Shown piece by piece: positions 17,568-26,591 of a DNA stretch of 51,718 nt. The stretch covers positions 1 through 51,718 of the forward strand of contig CADADN010000062.1 in the NCBI GenBank assembly GCA_902786665.1. The letters are read 5' to 3'. The notes under the pieces are model-generated. The model made no database searches. It saw only the letters and a program-made list of their open reading frames with translations, and was not told the DNA's origin. A program made the translations under genes and the position numbers. The stretch is from an uncultured Prevotellaceae bacterium (GTDB lineage Bacteria > Bacteroidota > Bacteroidia > Bacteroidales > Bacteroidaceae). Each line of letters begins with the position of its first letter. The first letter of the stretch is position 1.

Positions 17568-18920
17568 TTATGCGTTTTCTTTCCTGAGCATATCCAACCC
17601 CTCTCGCACGATGCGCTGGAGCTCAAGTTTCGATGAGTCGACAAACTCTGCCACGGCAAAGTCTTCTGGAGCCACCTCGTAGATTCCCAGTTGCTCCATC
17701 TTGTCGATATCTCCTGCGATAATGGCTTTGATGAGGTACTCAGCGTAAATGTCCATAGGGAGCACCTTGTCGTACTCGCAGCTCATGATCATATGTCGCT
17801 CGCCACCTTTCACACGTGCGTCGAGCACATACTCCTTCGACTTTCCAGCCAACCAGGAGAAATAGCTGCGGTTGGCAGAGAACTGGTTGAAACGCGGCAT
17901 GATCCATCCAAGGAACTCATCGTTGTCGTCGCCCTCGGGGATGGCGGTTATCTCGGAGGTATGCCCTCCCACGAAGCCATCGGCCGAGCAAACACAACCG
18001 GTGAGCGGGTTGCCATTGATGAGACGCACATGGTGACTGCTGTCGATTTGGTCTTTGAGGATGCTGGAAAGCGGCTGTCCTACCATGACATCCACATAGC
18101 CAGGATTTCTCATCTCACTGCCTGCGAGTGCGATCGTGCGTCTCAAGTCGACCTTGCCATCCAGGAACAATCGTCCGATGAAAATCACGGTGGTAGGATC
18201 CACCGTCCACACCACCTCGCCCTTGTTCACGGGATCGAGATGATTCACCTGCACACTCACGTTGCCTGCAGGACAGGGACCATCGAAAATGGTGGTTTCC
18301 ACATCGCTCATGGAACCGAGCGGACCACTGGCTTGTTCGGCACTGATACCCAGGTAAGTCTTGGCGATTCTCGAAAGTGCGGTCAGACCAGCCTGGAACG
18401 CTTTCTCATTACCCTCTAACTCGACACTGAAGTCAGCCGCCAGAGGCATGTCGCGGAAAGCACTTACAAACACCCCTTTGGGGTTGTCGGCAGGATTGGC
18501 CGATACTGCATAGGGCAACTGGTTGATGTAACCAAACAGACCGGCCTGCAACAGGCTCTCAACCACAGCCTTGCCATCGAGCTTGGCAGGGTCTTTCGCC
18601 CCAAAATTCTTGAACTCCTGCTTGGCATCGGGTTTCACCTTGACACAAAGCAGTTTTCTGCGATCGCCCCTGATCACTGCAGTGACCGTGCCGCTGACAG
18701 GCGAAGCGAACCCCACATCGGGTGCCTTTTTGTCAACGAACAAGGGGTCTCCGGCTTTTACCACATCACCCTCTCTCACCACTACTTTCGGTGTCATCCC
18801 CGGAAAATCCTCGGGTACGAGCGCAAACTCACCGTCAGCTTTCACGGCGGGTTGCCTTGTAGTGGCTTTACCTTTGAGGTTGATGTTCAAGCCCTTGCGT
18901 AACTTAATCACATTTGCCAT
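17568..18920 (-). CDS. nqrA: Na+-translocating NADH:quinone reductase subunit A
   Basis: A 450-residue cytoplasmic-side peripheral subunit, first gene of the operon, involved in quinone/complex function. The N-terminal barrel-sandwich region (LVPEDFPGMTPKVVVREGD) and central GPCPAGNVSVQVNHLDPV are family blocks. No membrane helix is present, as expected. The operon couples NADH oxidation to Na+ export. Confidence 0.95.
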   Translation of the reverse strand: MANVIKLRKGLNINLKGKATTRQPAVKADGEFALVPEDFPGMTPKVVVREGDVVKAGDPLFVDKKAPDVGFASPVSGTVTAVIRGDRRKLLCVKVKPDAKQEFKNFGAKDPAKLDGKAVVESLLQAGLFGYINQLPYAVSANPADNPKGVFVSAFRDMPLAADFSVELEGNEKAFQAGLTALSRIAKTYLGISAEQASGPLGSMSDVETTIFDGPCPAGNVSVQVNHLDPVNKGEVVWTVDPTTVIFIGRLFLDGKVDLRRTIALAGSEMRNPGYVDVMVGQPLSSILKDQIDSSHHVRLINGNPLTGCVCSADGFVGGHTSEITAIPEGDDNDEFLGWIMPRFNQFSANRSYFSWLAGKSKEYVLDARVKGGERHMIMSCEYDKVLPMDIYAEYLIKAIIAGDIDKMEQLGIYEVAPEDFAVAEFVDSSKLELQRIVREGLDMLRKENA

Positions 18921-19008
18921 AAAAAACTATAGTTAATATTTGGTACTATGCTTTTCAAGAAAAATCATAACGTGGCTCGTTAAAGTATACTTACCTCTTT
19001 TAATGCTG

Positions 19009-19016
19009 CAAAGATA
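19009..19016 (-). promoter_or_regulatory. -7 box of the nqr operon promoter
   Basis: TATCTTTG on the minus strand fits TAnnTTTG; the -33 region is a weak T-rich stretch. The expected leader to the nqrA ATG is about 80 nt. The divergent oxidase promoter starts 190 bp away. Confidence 0.5.
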
Positions 19017-19205
19017 TAATTATTTTTTGTAAATAAAGTAAAAATAAGTGAAAAAATGTACGAACTTTCCCTCATGCGATGCAATGGGAAAAGAAAGAGG
19101 ATAGGAATCAAGTATCTGTCAGAGCCCCGACATAGTGAAAAGAAGCAAAAACACACGCAAAACCGCAGCAAAATAAGGCAATTTCAAAAAAATAATCCAA
19201 ATGGA

Positions 19206-19236
19206 TTTGCTTTATTGGGAAATATTTGTATTTTTG
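19206..19236 (+). promoter_or_regulatory. Promoter of the FAD/Fe-S oxidoreductase gene
   Basis: TTTG (19206-19209), 19-nt spacer, TATTTTTG (19229-19236). It lies downstream of the first in-frame starts of the long open frame, which decides the real start at ATG 19314. Confidence 0.7.
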
Positions 19237-19313
19237 CAAAAGTCTATGTGAAAAACCGTGAGTCGACGACTCACTTCTATTCATGCTTATCAACCTCCAA
19301 TAACTTATATACT

Positions 19314-22300
19314 ATGACAACATCCACAGATTCCAAGTCAACAGGAAATCAGCGTCATTACGATGAGTTTCTTGCCGAAATCCGACAATTCGTCGCATCC
19401 GACCGTATCTACACCGACGAGCTCCGCACGCTTGGTTGGGGAACAGACGCCAGTTTCTACCGGCAGATTCCCAAAGTAGTGATTCGCAGCGACGGTGAAG
19501 AAGAAATCTCCCTTATCCTCCGTCTTTGCTCGAAATACCACTTGCCCTTTACCTTCCGTGCCGCCGGTACATCTTTGTCGGGACAGAGTTGTACCGACTC
19601 CGTGCTTATTGTAGCAGGCAAGCATTGGGAGAAATACGAGTTAGGGCCCAACCAAGACACCATCAAGATGCAGCCGGGCATTGTGGGTGCCAGGGTGAAT
19701 GAGATCCTCAAGCCCTACGGCCGTGTGTTCCCTCCCGACCCTGCCTCGATAGGCAGTGCAATGGTTGGCGGCATCGTGATCAACAACGCCTCGGGCATGA
19801 ACTGTGGCGTGCATGCCAACAGCGACCGCATGATGGTGAGCGCGCGCCTTATCCTCTCCGACGGAACGATTGTTGACACAGGCAACGAGAAGAGCAAGGA
19901 AGATTTCAGGAAGAGTCATCCCGAGTTCATCGCCAAGATCGAGGCATTGCGCGACCGTGTGCGGGCCGACAAGGAGTTGGCCGACCGCATCGCACTGAAA
20001 TACAGTATCAAGAACGTTACCGGTCTGAACCTGCGTCCGCTTCTCGCCAACGACGACCCGTTCGACATCATGGCCCACTCGATGGTGGGTTCGGAAGGCA
20101 CTCTGGCATTCCTGTCGGAGGTGACGATGAAAACCCTTCACGACTACAAGTTCAAGGCATCGGCCATGGTCTACTTCCTCACCATGAGAGAGAGCTGTGA
20201 GGCGGTGGTGGCCATGAAGAAACTGAAGGCAGGAGAAGAAGACCTGAAGATGAGTGCCGAGAACCTGGTGGTGAAGAGCGCCGAGATGCTCGACTACAAG
20301 TCGCTTTCGTCGGTCGACGACCCTGTCTACCTGCAATACAAGAAAGATGTGGATGCCGGCAAGATTGCCGGTGTGGAGCCAGGCGACTACCACAACCTCA
20401 CCGCCATCCTTACCGAGACGAAGGGCATCACCCACGAACAGCTGCTCGAGAAGATCAGCACCATCCAAAAGTGTCTGAAACAGTTCAACCTCTATATCCC
20501 TGCCGAGTTCACCGAAGACCCTGCCATCTATGGCAAATACTGGGCCATCCGCTCGGGCATCTTCCCCTCCGTGGGAGGAACCCGTCCCGTTGGCACGTCA
20601 TGCCTGATCGAAGACGTCGCCTTCCACATTGACGACCTGCCCGATGCCACCGTGAAATTGCAGAAACTCATCGCCGACCATGGCTATGATGACGCCTGCA
20701 TCTACGGTCATGCTTTTGAGGGCAATTACCACTTCATCCTGAACCAGAGTTTCAAGAGCGAGAGCGAGGTGAAGCGCTACGAGGAGATGATGCGCGATGT
20801 GGCCCGCCTGGTGGTAGAGGAATACGACGGATCGCTGAAAGCCGAGCATGGCACAGGACGCAACATGGCTCCCTTCGTGAAATACGAATGGAAGGACAAG
20901 GCCTATGAGGCCATGAAAGAACTGAAGTCGATTTTCGACCCCGAAGGACTCCTCAACCAAGGCGTGATTTTCAACGACGACCCCGAGTGCTTCATCAAAT
21001 GCCTGAAGCCCCTTCCCGTGCTCGACTATGACTTTAGCAAAGTGCCCGATGGCGGTGTGTATCTGAAACTTGAGGGAGGAAAGGTTTCCACTGCCAAGGA
21101 GACGATAGAGGCCGTGAAGCGCGCCAACAAGTGTATAGAGTGCGGCTTCTGCGAAGTCAACTGCATGTCGTGCGGTCTCACACTCTCCTCGCGCATGCGT
21201 ATCGCCGTGCAGCGAGAGATACGCGAGTTGGAGGCCACCGGTGCCGACCCAGAGCGTGCGGCCCGCCTGCGCAAGCAATACAAATACTATGGCGACCAGA
21301 CCTGCGCCACCGATGGACTTTGCTCCACCTCATGTCCGATGAAGATCAATACCGGCGAACTGACCCATCTCATCCGTCAGATGGACATGCTCAACAACAA
21401 GATGGGCTACAAGGTGGGAGAATTCGCCGCCAATCACATGGGAGGCATCAAGTCGGGCCTTCGCGTGGTGCTCGACGTGGCTCACCTTGGCCATCTGACA
21501 CTGGGACCGAAAGCGATGACCAGCGTATGCCGTGCCATGAACAAGATGGGTCTGCCCCTCTGGACCACCGCCATGCCCAAGAAGCACAAACAGCCAAAGC
21601 CCGGCTCGCATGTGGGCAAGGCCGAGAAAGAAGACCTGAAGGTGGTCTATTTCCCCAGTTGCATCAACCAGACAATGGGACTTGCCAAGGGAGCCCCGGT
21701 TGACCTCCCACTGGTCGACGAGGTGTGCAGTCTGCTCAACAAGGCCGGATACGAAGTGATATTCCCGGAAAACATGCACAAGATGTGCTGCGGACAGATC
21801 TGGGAAAGCAAGGGCATGCTCGACATTGCCGACCGTAAGAGTGGCGAGTTGGAGGACGCCCTTTGGAAGGCCAGCGAGCAAGGCCGCTACCCGGTGCTTT
21901 GCGCCCAAAGTCCCTGTCTGCACCGCATGAAGAAGGTGATGAAGCGCTTCAAGCTCTATGAGCCAGCCGAGTTTATCATGACCTATCTGAAAGACCGTCT
22001 CGACTTCCATCCCATCGACCGTCACATCGCGCTGCACATCACCTGCTCGACCCGCGAGATGGGCGTGGCCGACGACCTGATTGCTCTTGCACGTCTCTGC
22101 TCCAACAATGTGTACCTGCCCGAGGGAGTGGGATGCTGCGGATTCGCCGGCGACCGTGGATTCACATTCCCCGAGATGAACAAGTATGCACTCCGCAAGC
22201 TCCGTCCACAGATTGAGAAGAACAAGATAGAGGTGGGCTATTCCAACAGCCGCACCTGCGAGATTGGTCTGCAGACTAACACCGGCATACCCTACATGAG

Positions 22301-22346
22301 TATTGTATATCTGGTGAACGAGTGCACGACAAAGAAACAACTGTAA
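19314..22346 (+). CDS. Fused FAD-linked D-2-hydroxyacid (D-lactate) dehydrogenase / Fe-S CCG-domain protein
   Basis: A 1010-residue fusion. The N-terminal half is a GlcD/Dld-type FAD enzyme: the PCMH domain with RAAGTSLSGQSCTD (about 82-95) and PPDPASIGSAMVGG, then the FAD-oxidase C domain up to about 570 with AEHGTGRNMAPF. The C-terminal half has two 4Fe-4S clusters (Cys607, 610, 613, 617 in CIECGFCEVNC; then CATDGLCSTSCPM) and two CCG domains (KMCCGQIWESKG and GCCGFAGDRGF) as in LldE and heterodisulfide reductases. It probably oxidises D-lactate or glycolate and passes electrons to quinone at the membrane face. It is divergent from nqr, and an NADH-linked LdhA lies in the window. The start at 19314 is chosen from promoter position. 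Confidence 0.85.
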   Translation: MTTSTDSKSTGNQRHYDEFLAEIRQFVASDRIYTDELRTLGWGTDASFYRQIPKVVIRSDGEEEISLILRLCSKYHLPFTFRAAGTSLSGQSCTDSVLIVAGKHWEKYELGPNQDTIKMQPGIVGARVNEILKPYGRVFPPDPASIGSAMVGGIVINNASGMNCGVHANSDRMMVSARLILSDGTIVDTGNEKSKEDFRKSHPEFIAKIEALRDRVRADKELADRIALKYSIKNVTGLNLRPLLANDDPFDIMAHSMVGSEGTLAFLSEVTMKTLHDYKFKASAMVYFLTMRESCEAVVAMKKLKAGEEDLKMSAENLVVKSAEMLDYKSLSSVDDPVYLQYKKDVDAGKIAGVEPGDYHNLTAILTETKGITHEQLLEKISTIQKCLKQFNLYIPAEFTEDPAIYGKYWAIRSGIFPSVGGTRPVGTSCLIEDVAFHIDDLPDATVKLQKLIADHGYDDACIYGHAFEGNYHFILNQSFKSESEVKRYEEMMRDVARLVVEEYDGSLKAEHGTGRNMAPFVKYEWKDKAYEAMKELKSIFDPEGLLNQGVIFNDDPECFIKCLKPLPVLDYDFSKVPDGGVYLKLEGGKVSTAKETIEAVKRANKCIECGFCEVNCMSCGLTLSSRMRIAVQREIRELEATGADPERAARLRKQYKYYGDQTCATDGLCSTSCPMKINTGELTHLIRQMDMLNNKMGYKVGEFAANHMGGIKSGLRVVLDVAHLGHLTLGPKAMTSVCRAMNKMGLPLWTTAMPKKHKQPKPGSHVGKAEKEDLKVVYFPSCINQTMGLAKGAPVDLPLVDEVCSLLNKAGYEVIFPENMHKMCCGQIWESKGMLDIADRKSGELEDALWKASEQGRYPVLCAQSPCLHRMKKVMKRFKLYEPAEFIMTYLKDRLDFHPIDRHIALHITCSTREMGVADDLIALARLCSNNVYLPEGVGCCGFAGDRGFTFPEMNKYALRKLRPQIEKNKIEVGYSNSRTCEIGLQTNTGIPYMSIVYLVNECTTKKQL

Positions 22347-22365
22347 ATCACTTTTTTCCTAATAA

Positions 22366-22398
22366 CGGGAGGAGGCCCCTTCACGGGCCTCCTCCTTA
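22366..22398 (+). terminator. Rho-independent terminator of the oxidoreductase gene
   Basis: GGAGGAGGCCC (22368-22378) pairs with GGGCCTCCTCC (22385-22395), 6-nt loop, then TTATTC. Very stable stem. Confidence 0.85.
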
Positions 22399-22419
22399 TT
22401 CAATCACAATTACACCACT

Positions 22420-23571
22420 ATGAGAAAAAACCTACGATTCCTTAGCCTCCTGGCCATTGCCATGTTGGCTATGATGGCATGTACGAACAAGGCCACCGAA
22501 GAGAACGACGTGAACAATTTCCGCATCAAGCGAGGCACCAACATCAGCCATTGGCTGTCGCAATCCGAAGAGCGTGGAGAGGCAAGGCGCCTGCACATCC
22601 AGGAAGACGACTTTGCACGTTTGGATTCGCTGGGCTTCGACTTTGTCCGCCTACCCATCGACGAGGTGCAGTTCTGGGACGAGGAAGGCAACCAGCTGCC
22701 CGAGGCTTGGGAACTGATGACCAACGCCATCAATTGGGCCGAGAAGCACCATTTGCGCACCATCGTCGACCTGCACATCATCCGTTCGCACTACTTCAAT
22801 GCCGCCAATGAAGGCGGAGCCAGCGCCAACACCCTCTTCACGTCGGAAGAGGCTCAGCAGCAGCTTATCAACATGTGGTATGAGCTCTCGGATGTGCTGA
22901 AAGGCTACAGTGTTGACTCCGTGGCCTATGAGTTCATGAACGAGCCAGTGGCCGACGACCACGAGCAGTGGAACCAGTTGATCGCCAAAGTACACAAGGC
23001 ACTTCGCGAGCGCGAACCGCAGCGCACCCTGGTCATCGGCAGCAACCTCTGGCAGGGCTACCAGACCATACAATACCTGAAAGTGCCAGAAGGCGACAAG
23101 AACATCGTCCTCTCGTTCCATTATTACAACCCGATGCTCCTCACCCACTACGGCGCATGGTGGACACCACTTGGCAAGTACCAGGGAAAGGTGAACTATC
23201 CCGGCATTCTCGTCTCGAAAGAAGACTTTGAGGCAGCGCCCGACTCGATCAAACCCATGTTGGAACCCTTCACCAAGGAGGAGTGGAACATCGACAAGAT
23301 TCGCGAGGACTTCAAGGACGCCATCTCTGCCGCCAAAAAATACAACCTGCAGCTGTTCTGTGGCGAATGGGGTGTCTACGAGCCCGTGGACAGGGAGCTC
23401 GCATACAAGTGGACTAAAGATATGCTCACTGTCTTCGATGAGTTCAACATTGCCTGGACCACCTGGTGCTATGATGCCGACTTCGGATTCTGGGACCAGA
23501 AGAAGCACGACTTCAAGGACAAGCCCCTTGTCGACATGCTGATGTCGGCCAAAGGCCTCGAACAGAAATAA
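22420..23571 (+). CDS. Glycoside hydrolase family 5 lipoprotein (cellulase-like)
   Basis: A 383-residue lipoprotein (lipobox LAMMAC, Cys21). It has a GH5 TIM barrel: start block RGTNISHWLS, acid/base Glu175 in YEFMNEPVAD, HYYNPMLLTHYG, and the nucleophile Glu316 in FCGEWGVYE. It would cleave beta-1,4-glucan or mannan type linkages at the cell surface or periplasm; the exact substrate is not readable. No SusC/D genes are next to it, so it is not in an obvious polysaccharide utilisation locus. Confidence 0.88.
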   Translation: MRKNLRFLSLLAIAMLAMMACTNKATEENDVNNFRIKRGTNISHWLSQSEERGEARRLHIQEDDFARLDSLGFDFVRLPIDEVQFWDEEGNQLPEAWELMTNAINWAEKHHLRTIVDLHIIRSHYFNAANEGGASANTLFTSEEAQQQLINMWYELSDVLKGYSVDSVAYEFMNEPVADDHEQWNQLIAKVHKALREREPQRTLVIGSNLWQGYQTIQYLKVPEGDKNIVLSFHYYNPMLLTHYGAWWTPLGKYQGKVNYPGILVSKEDFEAAPDSIKPMLEPFTKEEWNIDKIREDFKDAISAAKKYNLQLFCGEWGVYEPVDRELAYKWTKDMLTVFDEFNIAWTTWCYDADFGFWDQKKHDFKDKPLVDMLMSAKGLEQK

Positions 23572-23576
23572 GACAG

Positions 23577-23673
23577 ATCAACTTGAGCGAGTTGAAAGGA
23601 GTTCTGAGCGAGGTGAATTCGGGCTATTGTCTGCACTCCTGCAATTCCTGAACTCCTGCAACTCCTGAACTCC
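23577..23673. repeat. Interspersed hairpin repeat, copy 1 (degenerate left arm)
   Basis: Contains AGCGAGGTGAATTCGG, TGTCTGCACTCCTG (23628-23641) and tandem AACTCCTG units, all closely matching copy 2 near 34.5 kb. The inverted left arm is degraded. A TCAACTTGAGCGAGTTGA palindrome lies at its left edge. Confidence 0.75.
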
Positions 23674-23707
23674 AATTATCTGATTGATATGGTCGGACCT
23701 TTAAGGT

Positions 23708-24421
23708 ATGGGCAAGAGTAGTTTGAACCTGCGAGACCTAGGGGGCATCGGTGGGGTCGTTCCACGAGGCCTTTTCCTACGAAGCGGCAAACTCAGTGTG
23801 CTGACTTCCGATGAGTGTGCCCGTCTCTGTGTCAGGCACCATGTGGGTTGTGTCATCGACCTCCGCACTCCCCTCGAGTCGGCTGAGTTTCCCGACCCAT
23901 TGCCCAAGGATATCACCTACTTGCAAATACCCTTGCTGCACGACTCCACCGTGGGCATTACCCATGAGACAGGCTCCGACCCTATGACAATCATTCGCCA
24001 ACTGCGCAAGAATCCTCAACGGCTGAAAGAGATGGTGCCCGATTTCAAAACCCTCTACAGGGAAATCGTGACCGACTCTTTCAGCCGCGAGCAGTTGGAC
24101 AAAGCGGTGATGGTGCTCAAGGAAAATGCGAGGAAAGGAGTCTGCACACTATTCCACTGCACCGCCGGAAAAGACAGGACCGGCATCCTAAGCATGGCCT
24201 TGCTCAGGTCGTATGGAGTGAGCGACAAGGAGATTGTGAAAGACTACATGCGCACCAACCGCAGCGCTTTTCTGCCCACACTGAAGAAATGCGTGGGCAT
24301 ATTCGTCCTGACAAGGAACTGGGAACTGGTAAAGACGGCCTACAAGTCGTTCATGGCCGACAAAGAACTCATCCAGACAGCCATGAAGCATTATATTGAA
24401 AGCACAACACCTACATCATGA
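23708..24421 (+). CDS. Tyrosine-protein phosphatase (CX5R, Y_phosphatase3 type)
   Basis: A 237-residue cytoplasmic phosphatase. The signature loop FHCTAGKDRTG gives nucleophile Cys151 and Arg157, and the N-terminal NLRDLGGIGG...PRGLFLRSG block is typical of bacterial tyrosine/lipid phosphatases of the SiwE/LipA/PtpB kind. DLRTPLESAEFPDP carries a likely general-acid-loop region. Substrate (phosphotyrosine or phosphoinositide) is unknown. Its stop codon overlaps the next start (ATGA), indicating coupled translation. Confidence 0.87.
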   Translation: MGKSSLNLRDLGGIGGVVPRGLFLRSGKLSVLTSDECARLCVRHHVGCVIDLRTPLESAEFPDPLPKDITYLQIPLLHDSTVGITHETGSDPMTIIRQLRKNPQRLKEMVPDFKTLYREIVTDSFSREQLDKAVMVLKENARKGVCTLFHCTAGKDRTGILSMALLRSYGVSDKEIVKDYMRTNRSAFLPTLKKCVGIFVLTRNWELVKTAYKSFMADKELIQTAMKHYIESTTPTS

Positions 24422-24870
24422 ATCAGGAAGAGAAGATCGACGATTACCTCAACAAGCCCTATTGGGTAATAGACCTCTTGCCCGAACAAGTTCCGGCAAA
24501 TAGCCGCGGACAATATTTCAAGATAGAGCAATATTTCCTACAAGCCTCACAGATGGACATCTTGTGCAGGAAATTCGCCCATATCCTCATGAAGCTCAAC
24601 TGCTACGACGATATGGAGGTTGTACACCCTATTGACGGAACCACACTCAATCCCTCTCCAGAGAAAATCATGGAATGGTTTGTAGAGAGCACGCAAGAGA
24701 AACAATCCCTCTACTTCCTGTTTGAAGAATGGCAAGCCATGATCACCTTCAGCGGCGACGATCTCTATCTGACCGTTTACCACCCATCACCCAAGATGCT
24801 GCAATTATTGCACGCTCTGTCGGCATCCGAAGGACTCTTCTTGTGGCAACCACCACAAGAAACAAAATAA
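24418..24870 (+). CDS. Conserved hypothetical protein coupled to the phosphatase
   Basis: A 150-residue soluble protein of unrecognised family. No signal peptide or membrane segment. The N-terminal third (YWVIDLLPEQVPANSRGQYF) is rich in aromatic residues; the middle contains DGTTLNPSPEKIMEWFV, and the end is LSASEGLFLWQPP. The ATGA overlap with the phosphatase gene suggests both proteins act together or are made in fixed ratio. Confidence 0.75.
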   Translation: MNQEEKIDDYLNKPYWVIDLLPEQVPANSRGQYFKIEQYFLQASQMDILCRKFAHILMKLNCYDDMEVVHPIDGTTLNPSPEKIMEWFVESTQEKQSLYFLFEEWQAMITFSGDDLYLTVYHPSPKMLQLLHALSASEGLFLWQPPQETK

Positions 24871-24920
24871 GGAATGCCACGAAGGCCGCAGCATTTTGCC
24901 TGAAAGAGAGAAAGACGAAG

Positions 24921-25850
24921 TTAGTAGATTCTCAGACGATGTCCAGGTTTGATGCTATAATCAGGACTGAGGTTGTTCATCTTGTAGAGCGAACTGAGGC
25001 GGATACCATATTTCTGTGAGATCAGATACATGCTCTCGCCTGCCTGCACCACATGACATTGGTTCTTGAACCTGGAATCGGCTCTTTTCTGTTTTTTCTT
25101 CAAATAAATCACATCGCCATCATGCAGCGGCTCGCCCAACCTTCGCTCGTTGTATTTGGCCAACTTGGCAGGTGCTACACCCAGTTCCTTGCCCAACGAT
25201 TCGAAAGAGTCGCCATTATGCGAATACACAAAATAATTGTGATTGTATTGCATCACTGAATGAGGAGGATGCACAACCGCCACGGCTCTGTTGTTCACTA
25301 CAGTATGAATAGGTTGCTCAACTCTTTTGGGAGCCTTCACCCTGTCATATTCATAAAGTTTGTAGGTCTCTATGATGCTGATAAGTCGTTGGGCATAAGA
25401 AGGATTAGTGGCGTATCCGCATTCTTTCAGTCCACGGGCCCAGCCTTTGTAATCGGTAATACTGAGTGAGAAAAGGCGTTGGTAGCGTTCTCTGCCTGCG
25501 AGGAACTTGCTGTGGTCCTGAAAACTCTCCCTTGCCGAGTCGTAAGCCCTGAAACTCTCTTGCTTCCGGTCATCATCATGCCTCAGCGTACGGCCCGTCC
25601 AACCATGGCTCTTGATACCAAAATGGTTGTTTCCGTGAGTGGAAAGATAACTCTTCCCTGCACCACTCTCCAACAAGCCCTGGGCCAACGTGATGGAAGC
25701 AGGTATGTGATACACGGCCATCTCCTCGATGGCGATATCTTTATACCTGTCGATGTAGGCCTGGTAATCAGCGTTCCATCTCACATGTTGTGCCAAAGCG
25801 GTGAGTGTTGCTGCGAGACAGCAAATCACAACGAAGCAAATTCTTTTCAT
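24921..25850 (-). CDS. Secreted glucosaminidase-domain protein with two LysM repeats
   Basis: A 309-residue exported peptidoglycan hydrolase. The start at 25850 gives a classical signal peptide (MKRICFVVICCLAA..ALAQ). The mannosyl-glycoprotein endo-beta-N-acetylglucosaminidase (flagellar J-like) domain spans about 25-165, with ITLAQGLLESGAGKSYLS (catalytic Glu), NHFGIKSHGW and the YATNPSYAQRLI block. Two LysM modules follow: HNGDSFESLGKELGV to DGDVIYL and QAGESMYLISQKYGI to PGHRLRIY. It should cleave GlcNAc bonds in peptidoglycan. Confidence 0.9.
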   Translation of the reverse strand: MKRICFVVICCLAATLTALAQHVRWNADYQAYIDRYKDIAIEEMAVYHIPASITLAQGLLESGAGKSYLSTHGNNHFGIKSHGWTGRTLRHDDDRKQESFRAYDSARESFQDHSKFLAGRERYQRLFSLSITDYKGWARGLKECGYATNPSYAQRLISIIETYKLYEYDRVKAPKRVEQPIHTVVNNRAVAVVHPPHSVMQYNHNYFVYSHNGDSFESLGKELGVAPAKLAKYNERRLGEPLHDGDVIYLKKKQKRADSRFKNQCHVVQAGESMYLISQKYGIRLSSLYKMNNLSPDYSIKPGHRLRIY

Positions 25851-25946
25851 AATCCTATCAATCAGTGAACCTTTCGTGGCAAATGGCCGTAGTTTTGAAT
25901 CTGTGGGTTTAAGGTTTTCCCAAGCGCCATATGTAGTAATGTAATG

Positions 25947-25954
25947 CAAAGATA
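25947..25954 (-). promoter_or_regulatory. -7 box upstream of the glucosaminidase gene
   Basis: TATCTTTG on the minus strand; leader of about 95 nt to the ATG. No well-placed -33 box. Confidence 0.45.
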
Positions 25955-26012
25955 GACTATTTTTTTTAATTATTTGTTTTTTTTGCTTTATTTAACTACT
26001 TTGACTCAACTT

Positions 26013-26188
26013 GTAACTACTCAGCACCCTATGGTATGAGTAGTTACCTTACTGTTGTACGACAGCAAGTATTGCATTGAATTTGGAGTTTCCATTCTTC
26101 ATAGCTGTTTCAAACCACCACTAATTTTCTGTTTTATCTTTATCTTCCTTACCCCCCGTTCACTGGCATTGTTGTCGTAAGGCACATG
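26013..26188 (-). mobile_element. IS66-family left-end remnant
   Basis: Nearly identical over 176 bp to the left end of the full copy (32573 onward): terminal repeat, 3' non-coding end and the last part of the transposase gene. It differs by a 22-bp deletion near 26107 and ends abruptly after GGCACATG, where the full copy continues. Confidence 0.88.
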
Positions 26189-26199
26189 TATCATAGTTA

Positions 26200-26433
26200 C
26201 TATGTTTGCAAGTGCTAACACCCCACCTTCTGGCGACAACATGCAAATATGGCGGGATTATACTGCAAAACATAGCCGAATTGTGGGGTGTTCCGCCTGC
26301 GGCGGAAAGGTTTTCTTAGCGGACTGGCCCTTCTGAATGCAGTGAGCCGTCCATGGGTAGGGCGGCTCTTTCATCCACTGCTTTCAGCGTGGGCTCAGCC
26401 ATGTTGCTGGCGGGTTGCTCCTCAGCAGAGCCC
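26200..26433. other. Structured non-coding region upstream of the IS110 transposase
   Basis: Two pairs of complementary arms cross each other: CTATGTTTGCA (26200-26210) with TGCAAAACATAG (26264-26275, one extra base), and AACACCCCAC (26217-26226) with GTGGGGTGTT (26283-26292). Then come hairpins TTCCGCC-TGC-GGCGGAA (26291-26307), GAGCCGTCC/GGGCGGCTC (26344-26368) and GGGCTC..TGCTG/CAGCA-GAGCCC (26391-26433). It could be the element end, a regulatory leader or a guide RNA. The strand of any transcript is unknown; a lone -7 box (TAATTTTG, 26463-26456) points leftward. Confidence 0.5.
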
Positions 26434-26514
26434 GTTTCCTCGTCCGGCTGCGGTGCAAAATTACGAAAAAAAAGGCAAAGGAGGAATTGTTGGGAGGACA
26501 ATTGCCTGAAAAAG

Positions 26515-26545
26515 TTGGTACGATAATAATTGGATTGTATTTTTG
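26515..26545 (+). promoter_or_regulatory. Promoter of the IS110 transposase
   Basis: TTG (26515-26517), 20-nt spacer, TATTTTTG (26538-26545); leader about 40 nt before ATG 26592. Confidence 0.65.
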
Positions 26546-26591
26546 TAAGTGCAAGTAAACAACATACATTCACAATTAAAACCGTACCATT

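Noticed and set aside
21330-22340. 336-codon leftward frame opposite the FAD/Fe-S fusion
   Set aside because: Antisense to Cys-rich Fe-S and CCG domains; high GC with biased third positions makes such shadows common. No start context or family motif.
23577-23673. CRISPR array from the repeated AACTCCTG units
   Set aside because: The units are 8-9 nt, adjoining, without unique spacers, and the larger repeat is palindromic and single-copy per site.
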